From Pseudomonadota bacterium (GTDB lineage Bacteria > Pseudomonadota > Alphaproteobacteria > Rhizobiales > JAKPQE01): a stretch of DNA of 64,000 nucleotides. The notes under the pieces were generated by a model. The model ran no database searches. It was not told the origin of the DNA and saw only the letters and a program-made list of their open reading frames with translations. The stretch is from the NCBI GenBank assembly GCA_029572955.1, contig JAKPQE010000110.1, forward strand, positions 1 through 64,000, read 5' to 3'. A program made the position numbers and the translations under genes. Positions 54,499 through 62,304 of the stretch are shown here, one piece after another. The stretch's first letter is position 1. Each line of letters begins with the position of its first letter.

Positions 54499-55863
54499 CT
54501 ATGATCGTTCGAAACCGCGGGCGACCTCCCAGTCGGTGACGCGACGGTCGTATTCGGCCTGCTCCCAGCGCCCGGTATGGACGTAATGGTCGACGGCGTC
54601 GTCGCCGAGGGCGGCGCGCAGCATGGTCGAGGAATCGAGAGCGGCGATGGCATCGCGCAGGGTCTTCGGGATCTCCTTCAGCGCCGCGCCGTAATAGGCA
54701 TCGCCGACGAACGGCTCGGGCAACTCCATCTGCTGTTCGATGCCGGCGATGCCGGCGGCGAGCAGCGCGGCAAAGGCCGGATAAGGGTTGAGGTCGGCGC
54801 CGCCGACGCGACATTCGATGCGGATCGCCTTCGACCCCTCGCCGCACAGACGGAAGCCGGCGGTGCGGTTGTCACGGCTCCAGATCGCCCGGGTCGGGGC
54901 GAAGGTGCCGACCTGGAAGCGCTTGTAGGAGTTGATGTAGGGCGCGAGGAAATAGGTGAAATCGCTGCTGTGGGCGAGCAGCCCGGCGACGAAGGCGCGC
55001 ATCGTGTCGGACATGCCGTAGGGCTTGCCCGGGTCATAGAAGGCCGACGAGCCGTCCTTGTTGGCGAGCGAGGCGTGGATGTGGCAGGACGAACCGGCCA
55101 GGTCGTAGCGCCACTTGGCCATGAAGGTGACGGCCTTGCCCTGCAGATGGGCGATCTCCTTGATGCCGTTCTTCAGGATCACGTGGCGGTCGGCCATGGT
55201 CAGCGCATCGGTGTAGCGCACGTTGATCTCTTCCTGGCCGGGACCCCATTCGCCCTTCGAGTTCTCGACCGGGATGCCGGCCGCCTCGAGGTTCTTGCGG
55301 ATCGCCCGCATGACCGGCTCTTCCTTGGTGGTCTGCAGGATGTGGTAATCCTCGATGTAGTAGCCGGCGGTCTTGGGGTTGCGGTAGCCCTTGGCGTGGA
55401 TCGCCTCGAAGCTCTCGTCGAAGAGATAGAATTCGAGTTCGGACGCGGTGTTGGCGGTCAAGCCCATGGCGTCGAGCCGCTTCAGCTGCTTCTTCAGCAT
55501 GCCGCGCGGCGAATGCGGCAGGTCGTCGCCGTGATGGTCGCAGACGTCGGCGAGAACGAGGGCGGTGCCTTCGAGCCAGGGAATGCGCCGCAGCGTCGCC
55601 ATGTCCGGGACCATGGCGAAATCGCCGTAGCCCTTGTCCCAGCTCGCCGCCGCATAGCCCGGCACCGGCTCCATGTCGATGTCGCAGGCGAGCAGGTAGT
55701 TGCAGCCGTGGGTCGCCTCGACCGCAGCATCGAGGAAGAATTCGGCCTGGAAGCGCTTGCCGATGAGGCGGCCGAAGAGGTCCACAAAGCACACCAGCAC
55801 CGTGTCGATCGAGCCGTCGGCCGTCGCGGCCTTGAGCTCGTCCAAAGTCATCATTCCGGCCAT
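54499..55863 (-). CDS. Glutamine synthetase-family ligase (gamma-glutamyl ligase-like)
   Basis: A 454-residue ATP-dependent ligase of the glutamine synthetase superfamily. Catalytic residues: E142-x-E144 (ELEFYLF), GPGQEEINVRY (207-217), GSSCHIHASL with His (257-266), NRTAGFR and RIECRVGGADLNPYPA. The N-terminal VDLFGRLIGKR is the GS beta-grasp loop. The length and the missing adenylylation-type context fit PuuA/GlnT-like enzymes that join glutamate to an amine, not the housekeeping GlnA. Start ATG at 55863 (MAGMMTL) has GGGAGA upstream. It lies downstream of the TRAP genes, so it probably acts on the imported solute. Confidence 0.85.
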   Translation of the reverse strand: MAGMMTLDELKAATADGSIDTVLVCFVDLFGRLIGKRFQAEFFLDAAVEATHGCNYLLACDIDMEPVPGYAAASWDKGYGDFAMVPDMATLRRIPWLEGTALVLADVCDHHGDDLPHSPRGMLKKQLKRLDAMGLTANTASELEFYLFDESFEAIHAKGYRNPKTAGYYIEDYHILQTTKEEPVMRAIRKNLEAAGIPVENSKGEWGPGQEEINVRYTDALTMADRHVILKNGIKEIAHLQGKAVTFMAKWRYDLAGSSCHIHASLANKDGSSAFYDPGKPYGMSDTMRAFVAGLLAHSSDFTYFLAPYINSYKRFQVGTFAPTRAIWSRDNRTAGFRLCGEGSKAIRIECRVGGADLNPYPAFAALLAAGIAGIEQQMELPEPFVGDAYYGAALKEIPKTLRDAIAALDSSTMLRAALGDDAVDHYVHTGRWEQAEYDRRVTDWEVARGFERS

Positions 55864-55900
55864 TTCGGCTCGTCTCCCGTCGTTTGGTTCGCGCGACGAA

Positions 55901-55995
55901 CCGCCCGGCACGAAACCGGGCGGCTCGCAGATGTCGATGCGCTCGCGGGCCCTCTGGCCCACTTCGGGGGTCGGCCGTGGCCGGCCCCCCGGTTC
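55901..55995 (-). repeat. Two hairpins between the dctP and GS-like genes
   Basis: A perfect 8-base-pair stem CCGCCCGG/CCGGGCGG (55901-55908 with 55916-55923) and a GC-rich imperfect stem near 55966-55995. Neither is followed by a T-run on the minus strand. Such structures after a binding-protein gene often stabilise the upstream mRNA and lower expression of the downstream gene. Confidence 0.5.
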
Positions 55996-56021
55996 TGTCG
56001 TCAAGAAGTGGCGGCCACCGA

Positions 56022-57074
56022 TCAACCGTAGCGGTACGGAGGACCGGCCTTCTTCATCGTCTCGTTGTAGGTGCGCAGGATCTTGACGACCTTGGCGTTG
56101 CGCTCGCTCTTGGCGGCGATCTCGTCCCAGAACTTGTCGGCTTCGTCCTCGACCTTCTTCCATTCCTCGGCCGGAATGGTGGTCAGTTCCATCTTGCCGC
56201 CGTTGACGCGCAGATCGGCCTCGCCGCCCCAGTACCAGTGCTGGCGGTAGTAATGCGACGAGTCCATGCACAGCCGGAACAGTTCCTTGAGGTGCTCCGG
56301 CACCTCGTTCCAGCGCTCGGTGTTGGCGAAGTAGGAGCCGATCCAGGCGCCCGAGATGTTGTTGGTCAGGAAGTACTTGGTCACATCGGCCCAGCCGACC
56401 GTGTAGTCCTCGGTGATGCCCGACCAGGCGATGCCGTCGAGCTCGCCGGTCTGCACCGCGACCTCGACGTCTTCCCACGGCAGCGTCACCGGGACGACGC
56501 CGAAGCGGGCGAGGAACTTGCCCGCCGTCGGGAAGGTGAAGACCTTGAGGCCCTTGAGGTCGTCGAGGCTCCTGATCGGGTTCTTGGTGTTGAAATGGCA
56601 CGGATCCCAGGAGCCGGCCGACAGCCAGGTCACGTTCTCGACCTCGGCATAGGCCTCTTCCCAGATTTCCTTCAGGCCGTACTTGTTGAACAGCACCGGC
56701 ACGTCGAGGCTGTAGCGGGTGCCGAACGGGAAGTAGCCGCCGAACACCGCAACGTCGACCGGGGCCGCGATCGAATCGTCGTCGCTCTGCACCGCGTCGA
56801 TGGTGCCCTTCTGCATGGCGCGGAAAAGCTCGCCGGTCGGCACCAGCTGGTCGGCGAAATAGAGCTCGATGACCATTTCGCCGTTGGCGACCTTGTTGAA
56901 GGCGTCGATCGACGGCTTGATGACATGCTCGGCCAGCGCCGGGCCGGCATAGGTCTGGAGACGCCACTTGATCGGGCCCTGTGCCTTGACGTAGGGCGTG
57001 GCGAGCGTGGTGGCGGCGACTGCCGAAGCGGTCGTTACACCGGCGTTTTTGATAAATTCGCGTCTGCTCTTCAT
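56022..57074 (-). CDS. dctP: TRAP transporter substrate-binding protein
   Basis: A 350-residue periplasmic binding protein of the DctP family. The N-terminus MKSRREFIKNAGVTTASAVA has a twin-arginine type signal (residues 3-7 SRREF), then PYVKAQG as cleavage area. The mature part has KWRLQTYAGPALAEHVIK and NGEMVIELYFADQLVP, and the characteristic LKGLKVFTFPTAGKFLARFG region. The start at 57074 is preferred over 57101 because it gives the usual signal; GGGGAG lies nine bases upstream. Substrate class unknown. Its membrane partners are directly upstream. Confidence 0.93.
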   Translation of the reverse strand: MKSRREFIKNAGVTTASAVAATTLATPYVKAQGPIKWRLQTYAGPALAEHVIKPSIDAFNKVANGEMVIELYFADQLVPTGELFRAMQKGTIDAVQSDDDSIAAPVDVAVFGGYFPFGTRYSLDVPVLFNKYGLKEIWEEAYAEVENVTWLSAGSWDPCHFNTKNPIRSLDDLKGLKVFTFPTAGKFLARFGVVPVTLPWEDVEVAVQTGELDGIAWSGITEDYTVGWADVTKYFLTNNISGAWIGSYFANTERWNEVPEHLKELFRLCMDSSHYYRQHWYWGGEADLRVNGGKMELTTIPAEEWKKVEDEADKFWDEIAAKSERNAKVVKILRTYNETMKKAGPPYRYG

Positions 57075-57224
57075 CTTGTCCGACTCCCCTTCAGTGTTCA
57101 TCTCGTTTCAAAGGCCGTCCCGTCCCGTCGTGGTGCCCGGATCGGGGACGCTGGTTGCAGCTCCAGTCTCCTTCTCATCCGGCGGATGCCATCTGCCACC
57201 CGCCGGGCTTCCCGTCGTTGAACG

Positions 57225-58547
57225 TCATTTGATGTAGAAGTTCTGCGGCAGCCACAGCGCGATCTGCGGGAACACCATGACCAGCACCAGGGCGATGGTC
57301 ATGACGATCACGAACGGCACGATCGAGCGGTAGATGTCGGTCAGCGTGACTTCCGGCGGCGCCATGGCGCGCATCAGGAAGAGGTTGTAGCCGAAGGGCG
57401 GCGTCATGTAGGCGATCTGGCAGGTGATCGTGTAGAGCACGCCGTACCAGATCAGATCGAAGCCGAGATGGCCGGCGAGCGGCACATAGAGCGGCGCGAC
57501 GATGACGAGCATCGCGGTGTCGTCGAGAAACATGCCCATCACGATGTAGGAGAGCTGCATCAGGATGAGGATTTCCCAGGGGGAGAGGCCGAGCCGGTCG
57601 ACGAAGAAGGCCTCCAGCGCCTTGACCGCGCCGAGGCCGTCGAACACCGCGCCGAAGCACAGCGCCGCCAGGATGATCCACATGAACATGGCGCTGATGC
57701 CGAGGGTCTTCTCGGTGGTGTCGTAGAGCACCTTCCAGGTCAGCCGGCCCTTGACGAGGGCGGCGAGCAGGGAGGCGACCGCGCCGACGGCCGAGCTTTC
57801 GACAAGGCTCGTGTAGCCCATCATGAACAGGCCGGTCATGGCGAAGAAGATGAACAGCGGCAGGACGCCGGCGCGCAGCAGCTTCAGCTTCTCGGTGAAG
57901 CTGACATTGCGCTCCTCGGGCGGCAGCGCCGGCCCCATCTGCGGCTGAATCCAGCAGCGCACCACCACGTAGATGACGAACAGCGCGGCCATCATCAGGC
58001 CCGGGAAGACGCCGGCGAGCCAGAGCTGGCCGACCGGCTGGCGGGCGATCATGCCGTAGAGGACGAGAACGACGCTCGGCGGCACGAGGATGCCGAGCGA
58101 GGAGCCGGCCTGGATGACGCCGGTCACCATCACCTTGTCGTAGCCGCGCCGCAGCAGTTCGGGCAGGGCGATGGTGGCACCGATCGCCATGCCGGCGACG
58201 CTGAGGCCGTTCATCGCCGAGATCACCACCATGAGGCCGATGGTGCCGACGGCGAGGCCGCCGCGCAGCGGCCCCGACCAGACGTGGAACATCCGGTAGA
58301 GGTCGTCGGCAATGCCCGATTCCGACAGCATGTAGCCCATGAAGATGAACATCGGCAGCGTCAGCAGCGGATACCACTTCATCAGCTTCATGGCCGCGCT
58401 GAAGGCGAGTTCGGAGCCGCCGTCGCCCCACAGGAGCAAGGCCGCCGCCACCGCGACGAAACCGATGCCGCCGAACACCCGCTGACCGGTGAGCAGCATG
58501 CCCATCATGCCGAGGAACATGGCAAGGGCGATCGCTTCGTAGGACAT
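57225..58547 (-). CDS. dctM: TRAP transporter large permease (DctM)
   Basis: A 440-residue inner-membrane protein with about 12 segments. Signatures: MLLTGQRVFGGIGFVAVA, GYMLSESGIADDLYRMFHVW, ATIALPELLRRGYDKVMVTGVIQAGSSLGILVPPSVVLVLYG, and FLDDTAMLVIVAPLYVPLAGHLGFD. It moves the bound solute with Na+. It abuts the small permease stop: TAG at 58548 and ATG at 58547 touch without overlap. No fusion with DctQ. Confidence 0.95.
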   Translation of the reverse strand: MSYEAIALAMFLGMMGMLLTGQRVFGGIGFVAVAAALLLWGDGGSELAFSAAMKLMKWYPLLTLPMFIFMGYMLSESGIADDLYRMFHVWSGPLRGGLAVGTIGLMVVISAMNGLSVAGMAIGATIALPELLRRGYDKVMVTGVIQAGSSLGILVPPSVVLVLYGMIARQPVGQLWLAGVFPGLMMAALFVIYVVVRCWIQPQMGPALPPEERNVSFTEKLKLLRAGVLPLFIFFAMTGLFMMGYTSLVESSAVGAVASLLAALVKGRLTWKVLYDTTEKTLGISAMFMWIILAALCFGAVFDGLGAVKALEAFFVDRLGLSPWEILILMQLSYIVMGMFLDDTAMLVIVAPLYVPLAGHLGFDLIWYGVLYTITCQIAYMTPPFGYNLFLMRAMAPPEVTLTDIYRSIVPFVIVMTIALVLVMVFPQIALWLPQNFYIK

Positions 58548-59054
58548 CTAGAGTTTCTCCCCGCGCACGAGCGCGATGTCCTTGAAGAACTGCGCGATTG
58601 CCTGCAGCAGCGTCAGGAAGATGCCGATGCACATGATGATCTTGATCGGCGCCATGTAGGGCGCCCAGGCCGAGTAGCTCTGTTCGCCGTACTGGATGGC
58701 GTATTCGGTGCTGGAGAGGCCGCCATAGAGCAGCACGCAGAGGAAGAAGAGCAGGAACAGGCTGGTGAAGGCGTCCATCGCCGCCCGCATCTTCGGCGAC
58801 CAGCGCCCGTAGAGAAGGTCCATGCGGACGTGATGGTCCTTCTGCAGGGTGTAGCCGCCGCCGAGCAGGTAGTAGGCGACCATCAGGAACTGCGCCATCT
58901 CCAGCGTCCACAGCGACGGCGTGAAGAAGGTCTTGGAGATCGACGACTTGAACAGCACGGCGAGCATCGCGAAGACCAGCAGCATCGCGATATGGCCCAT
59001 GACCCGGTTCAGGGCATCGACATATTTCACGTAGAGTTTGATCGCCTTCGGCAT
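58548..59054 (-). CDS. dctQ: TRAP transporter small permease (DctQ)
   Basis: A 168-residue inner-membrane protein with four segments (about 14-34, 49-69, 90-110 and 134-155). The typical TRAP motif YYLLGGGYTLQKDHHVRMDLLYGRWSPKMRA is present. Start ATG at 59054 (MPKAIKLYVKYVDALN) is preferred; an ATG at 59129 would add 25 polar residues. It lies 87 bases downstream of the N-formylglutamate amidohydrolase stop. Confidence 0.92.
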   Translation of the reverse strand: MPKAIKLYVKYVDALNRVMGHIAMLLVFAMLAVLFKSSISKTFFTPSLWTLEMAQFLMVAYYLLGGGYTLQKDHHVRMDLLYGRWSPKMRAAMDAFTSLFLLFFLCVLLYGGLSSTEYAIQYGEQSYSAWAPYMAPIKIIMCIGIFLTLLQAIAQFFKDIALVRGEKL

Positions 59055-59141
59055 CGTCCAGCTTTCATTCTCCGCCGACGGCAACGGCCCCTCCCGCCCC
59101 GTCGATTTCCCCCGTTGTTCGGCCGGCACGCCGGCCGCGTC

Positions 59142-59921
59142 TCAGCCGCCGACCGCCACGCGGCGGCTCGGCATCGCGCCGGCGACGAGGCCGGCGAGCC
59201 GCTCGGCCCACCTTTCCTCGGCCGCCGCGTCGGCGATTTCGTCATTGCGGATTTCCAGCATCACCGACGCAAGACCGCGCGGCTCGGCATGGTATTCGAG
59301 CGTCCGGTAGACCCGGTCCCCGGGCCCGTAAGGTTCGTTGACGCCGACGACGACATCGCCGCCGGCCCGGAGCCCGGCGATCAGCGGCTCGGCGAGCCGC
59401 CGGTCGGCGCCGAAGACGACGCCGATCTGCCAGGGCCGGTCCCTGCCGCCATAGACCGGCGTGAAGGAATGGACCGCGATGATCGCCGGCGCCGCCGGCA
59501 TCTCGTCGATCAGCGCCGCGACCGCAGCATGATAGGGCGCGTGATAGGTGGCGACGCGGCGGTCGCGCTCGGCCTGCGACAGATCGCGATTGCCGGGGAT
59601 CTCGATGCCGTCGCTGACGGTCACGACGAGATCGTCGTCATCGGCGAAGCGGTTGAGGTCGACGACCAGGCGGGTGACCCTTCCGTAAACGAGAGGCGCG
59701 TCGAGCCGCGCCGCGAGGCCGCGGGCGACGCCGAGCGCGCCCGGATCCCAGGCGATGTGCGCGTCGAGCGCCGCGCGGTCGAGACCGAGCGTGCCGAATT
59801 CGGCGGGAACGAAATTGGAGGCGTGGTCGCAGAGAACGAGGAACGGCGCCTTGCCGCCGCGGTTTTCCACCGCGAGCGGTCCGTCGGCTGGCTCGATGGC
59901 CGATTTGCTGCGCCCCACCAT
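59142..59921 (-). CDS. N-formylglutamate amidohydrolase-family enzyme
   Basis: A 259-residue enzyme of the FGase family, a zinc-dependent amidase. Landmarks: PFLVLCDHASNFVPAEFG, HIAWDPGALGVARGLAARL, YGRVTRLVVDLNR and IIAVHSFTPVYGG. Canonical members hydrolyse N-formylglutamate to formate and glutamate. This gene lies with a TRAP transporter and a GS-like ligase, not with histidine degradation genes, so its substrate may be another N-acyl or gamma-linked amino acid. It shares the divergent promoter region with rpiR. Confidence 0.88.
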   Translation of the reverse strand: MVGRSKSAIEPADGPLAVENRGGKAPFLVLCDHASNFVPAEFGTLGLDRAALDAHIAWDPGALGVARGLAARLDAPLVYGRVTRLVVDLNRFADDDDLVVTVSDGIEIPGNRDLSQAERDRRVATYHAPYHAAVAALIDEMPAAPAIIAVHSFTPVYGGRDRPWQIGVVFGADRRLAEPLIAGLRAGGDVVVGVNEPYGPGDRVYRTLEYHAEPRGLASVMLEIRNDEIADAAAEERWAERLAGLVAGAMPSRRVAVGG

Positions 59922-59930
59922 GCCCTGCTC

Positions 59931-59974
59931 GTAACGTTTGTTACAGGGGCTTCCATATCCCCCGATTTTGTAAC
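59931..59974. promoter_or_regulatory. Operator-like GTAAC/GTTAC repeats between amidohydrolase and rpiR genes
   Basis: GTAAC-gttt-GTTAC (59931-59944) forms an inverted repeat, and GTAAC occurs again at 59970-59974. It lies between the divergent N-formylglutamate amidohydrolase and rpiR genes, where an RpiR dimer or tetramer could control both. Confidence 0.5.
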
Positions 59975-60096
59975 AGGGTTGACGATGTAAGACTTTTTGT
60001 CAATTCGCGACGGTGGTGAAAAAACCGCCATCGCTGCACAGCCGCGCGGCACCGTTCGCAGGCCGGACCGGGCGGGCTGAAGAAGAGGCGACGACC

Positions 60097-60957
60097 ATGA
60101 CGGGAACGCTGGACAGCCCCTCGATCGCCGAGCGCGTGCGGGCAAGCATGGCGCGCTTCACCACGACCGAGCGCAAGGCGGCGCACGTGCTGCTCGCCGC
60201 CTATCCGGTGGCCGGGCTCGAGACGGTCGCCGAGTTCGCCCGCCGGGCCGACGTCAGCGCCCCGACCATCCTCAGGTTTGTCGGCCGGCTCGGCTTTGCG
60301 AGCTATCCCGACTTTCAGAAGCAGCTGCGCACCGAGCTCGACGCGCAGTCGAAGACGCCGCTCGCCAAGACGCCGGAGCGCAGCAGCGCGATGCGCGATG
60401 GCGGCGCCTTCCTCAACACCTTCGCCGCCGCCGTGCTCGACAACATCTCGACGACCTTCGCCAACCTGCCGGCCGCCGAGTTCGAGGCCGTGGTCGGCCT
60501 CCTCGCCGCAACGCGCCGGCGCGTCTTCGTCGTCGGCGGCCGCTTCACCGACGCGCTCGCCCAGTACCTCTCGGCCCATCTCAGGATCGTGCGGCCCGGC
60601 GTCGTCCATTTCGACGGCCAGGCGGACAACTGGCGCGACCAGCTGCTCGACGTCAATCGCAAGGACATCCTCCTCGTCTTCGACATCCGCCGCTATCAGG
60701 AAAGCCTGTTCTCGCTCGCCGCCAAGGCCGAGGCCCGCGGCGCCACCGTCGTCCTCGTCACCGACCAGTGGCTGTCGCCGATCGCCCGCCATGCGGCGCA
60801 TGTGCTGGCGGCGCGCATCGCCGTTCCCTCGAACTGGGATTCGAGCGCGGCGATGCTCGGCCTCGTCGAGGCGCTGGTGGCGGCGACGACCGACCGGCTC
60901 TGGGATTCGGCGAGCGACCGCATCGCCGCCGTCGAGGAACTGCGCCGCGACGGCTGA
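60097..60957 (+). CDS. RpiR/MurR-family transcriptional regulator
   Basis: A 286-residue regulator. N-terminal helix-turn-helix (about 1-77, ETVAEFARRADVSAPTILRFVGRLGFASYPDFQKQLR) and a C-terminal SIS domain (about 125-265, VFVVGGRFTDALAQYL and DILLVFDIRRYQESLFSLAAKAEARGATVVLVTD). The SIS domain usually binds a phosphorylated sugar, but some members bind amino acid-derived compounds. The start at 60097 (MTGTLD) has GAAGAGG eight bases upstream. It is divergent from the TRAP cluster. Confidence 0.92.
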   Translation: MTGTLDSPSIAERVRASMARFTTTERKAAHVLLAAYPVAGLETVAEFARRADVSAPTILRFVGRLGFASYPDFQKQLRTELDAQSKTPLAKTPERSSAMRDGGAFLNTFAAAVLDNISTTFANLPAAEFEAVVGLLAATRRRVFVVGGRFTDALAQYLSAHLRIVRPGVVHFDGQADNWRDQLLDVNRKDILLVFDIRRYQESLFSLAAKAEARGATVVLVTDQWLSPIARHAAHVLAARIAVPSNWDSSAAMLGLVEALVAATTDRLWDSASDRIAAVEELRRDG

Positions 60958-60989
60958 GCCGGTCGCCGACCCTGCGGCTTCTCGAAGCG

Positions 60990-61925
60990 TCAGTCGTCGA
61001 GGCCGACCGGGGCGAGGCCGTCGAGATCGTGCAGCCCGGTGTGGCTGGCGAGCGTCGCAAAGAGCGCCCGCGCGCCGCTCTCGGAGAGCGCGGTGAAGGG
61101 CGGCAGCACGCGCGCGAAATCCGGCTCGCCGAGCCGCGCCGCGACGATCGCCTTGAGGACCGGGATCATCGGCTGGCGCTGCAGGGCGACGCGCGCCGCG
61201 GTCGCCTTCGCCTGCGTCGCCTCGAAGGCGTCGGTGCCCCTTGCGGCATAGACGGCGCCGACGAGCGGCGCGGTGACGTTGACGGAAGCGGAAATGCAGC
61301 CGGCGCCGCCGGCCTCGAGATTGCGGGCGAGGAATTCCTCGGAGCCCGAATAGACCGCGAAGTCGTCGAAGGCCTCGATCATCGCCCGGGTGTTGTCGAA
61401 ATCGCCCGAGGAATCCTTGAGGCCGATGAAGACGCCGGGATAGGCCTCGCGCAGGCGCCGGGTTAGCTCGAGGGTGATCGGCACGGCGCTCATCTGCGGG
61501 AAATGATAGAGCAGGATGCGGGGCTCGAGGCCGCCGAGGCCGTCGACGAGCCGCGAGTAGAAGGCGTAGAGCCCCTCCTCGCTCGGATTCTTGTAGTAGA
61601 ACGGCGGCAGCAGCAGCAGCGCCGCGCCGGCCTGGGTGGCGACGCGCGACAGCACCATGGCGTCGGCCAGCGCCGGGGCGCCGGTGCCGACGACGATCCG
61701 GTCCATCGGCAGGTGGTCGGCGATGTCCTCGATGAAGGCGAGACGGTCGCCGACGCCGATCGAATTGGCTTCGCCGGTGGTGCCGAGCGGGGCAAGGCCG
61801 TTGCAGCCGCTCTCCAGGAGGTGCCTCGCAAACGGCACGAACAGCCCGACATCCGGCTCGCCCTGCGGCGAGACGGGAGTCACCGCGGCGGCGAACACGC
61901 CCTTGGGCGGCAGGACGACGGTCAT
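60990..61925 (-). CDS. DapA-family aldolase/lyase
   Basis: A 311-residue class I aldolase of the dihydrodipicolinate synthase/N-acetylneuraminate lyase superfamily. The signature LGTTGE is at 47-52, the catalytic Tyr is Y140 (LLYHFPQ) and the Schiff-base lysine is K170 (IGLKDSSGDF). It may be a genuine DapA, but a lone copy beside an RpiR regulator and a catabolic cluster fits a carbohydrate- or hydroxy-acid lyase better. Start ATG at 61925 (MTVVLPPKGVFAAAVTP). Confidence 0.9.
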   Translation of the reverse strand: MTVVLPPKGVFAAAVTPVSPQGEPDVGLFVPFARHLLESGCNGLAPLGTTGEANSIGVGDRLAFIEDIADHLPMDRIVVGTGAPALADAMVLSRVATQAGAALLLLPPFYYKNPSEEGLYAFYSRLVDGLGGLEPRILLYHFPQMSAVPITLELTRRLREAYPGVFIGLKDSSGDFDNTRAMIEAFDDFAVYSGSEEFLARNLEAGGAGCISASVNVTAPLVGAVYAARGTDAFEATQAKATAARVALQRQPMIPVLKAIVAARLGEPDFARVLPPFTALSESGARALFATLASHTGLHDLDGLAPVGLDD

Positions 61926-62304
61926 CTCTCGTTCCTTCGTATGAGTGGTCGGCTGCAAGATAGTGCCTTTGACGGTTAGTTGGAAAACGCTTTTCCAAAG
62001 GAAAGCCCCGCCGGGCGCACGATGTCGCGCACCAAAGCGTGTCCCAATGAGGACTTGCACGGGAAGGCATGATCGCATTAGCTCGCGGAAGCGGCGAAGA
62101 TCTACCGGTTCGCCGGAGCGCCAACCGCCGGAACGGTCCGCAAAGAGACCGGACGGCGACAGCAACGGGAAACCTGCCCCGCATCGACGGCACCGTCGGC
62201 GTCGCGCGCGGCGGAGTTGAACCGGCTCGTCCTCATCTTCGTCGTCAGACCAGCCGCCGTTCCGACCGTCGGGCGGGAACGGCTCTGTGGGAGACAAAAG
62301 CGCA
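61926..62304. other. Divergent region between the DapA-like and acyl-CoA dehydrogenase genes
   Basis: A 379-base region without a supported gene. It holds the palindrome at 61980-61998 near the DapA-like gene. Nothing else is obvious. Confidence 0.6.
61980..61998. promoter_or_regulatory. Perfect palindromic operator upstream of the DapA-like gene
   Basis: TTGGAAAACGCTTTTCCAA: 8-base arms (61980-61987 and 61991-61998) around CGC, 54 bases before the DapA-like start codon. It is a typical length for a dimeric repressor of the LacI or RpiR type; the regulator is not known. Confidence 0.6.

Noticed and set aside
54499-56967. A frame that would fuse the GS-like ligase to an upstream extension
   Set aside because: The extension lies opposite or out of frame with dctP and the hairpins; the GS fold starts at 55863 with its own ribosome-binding site.
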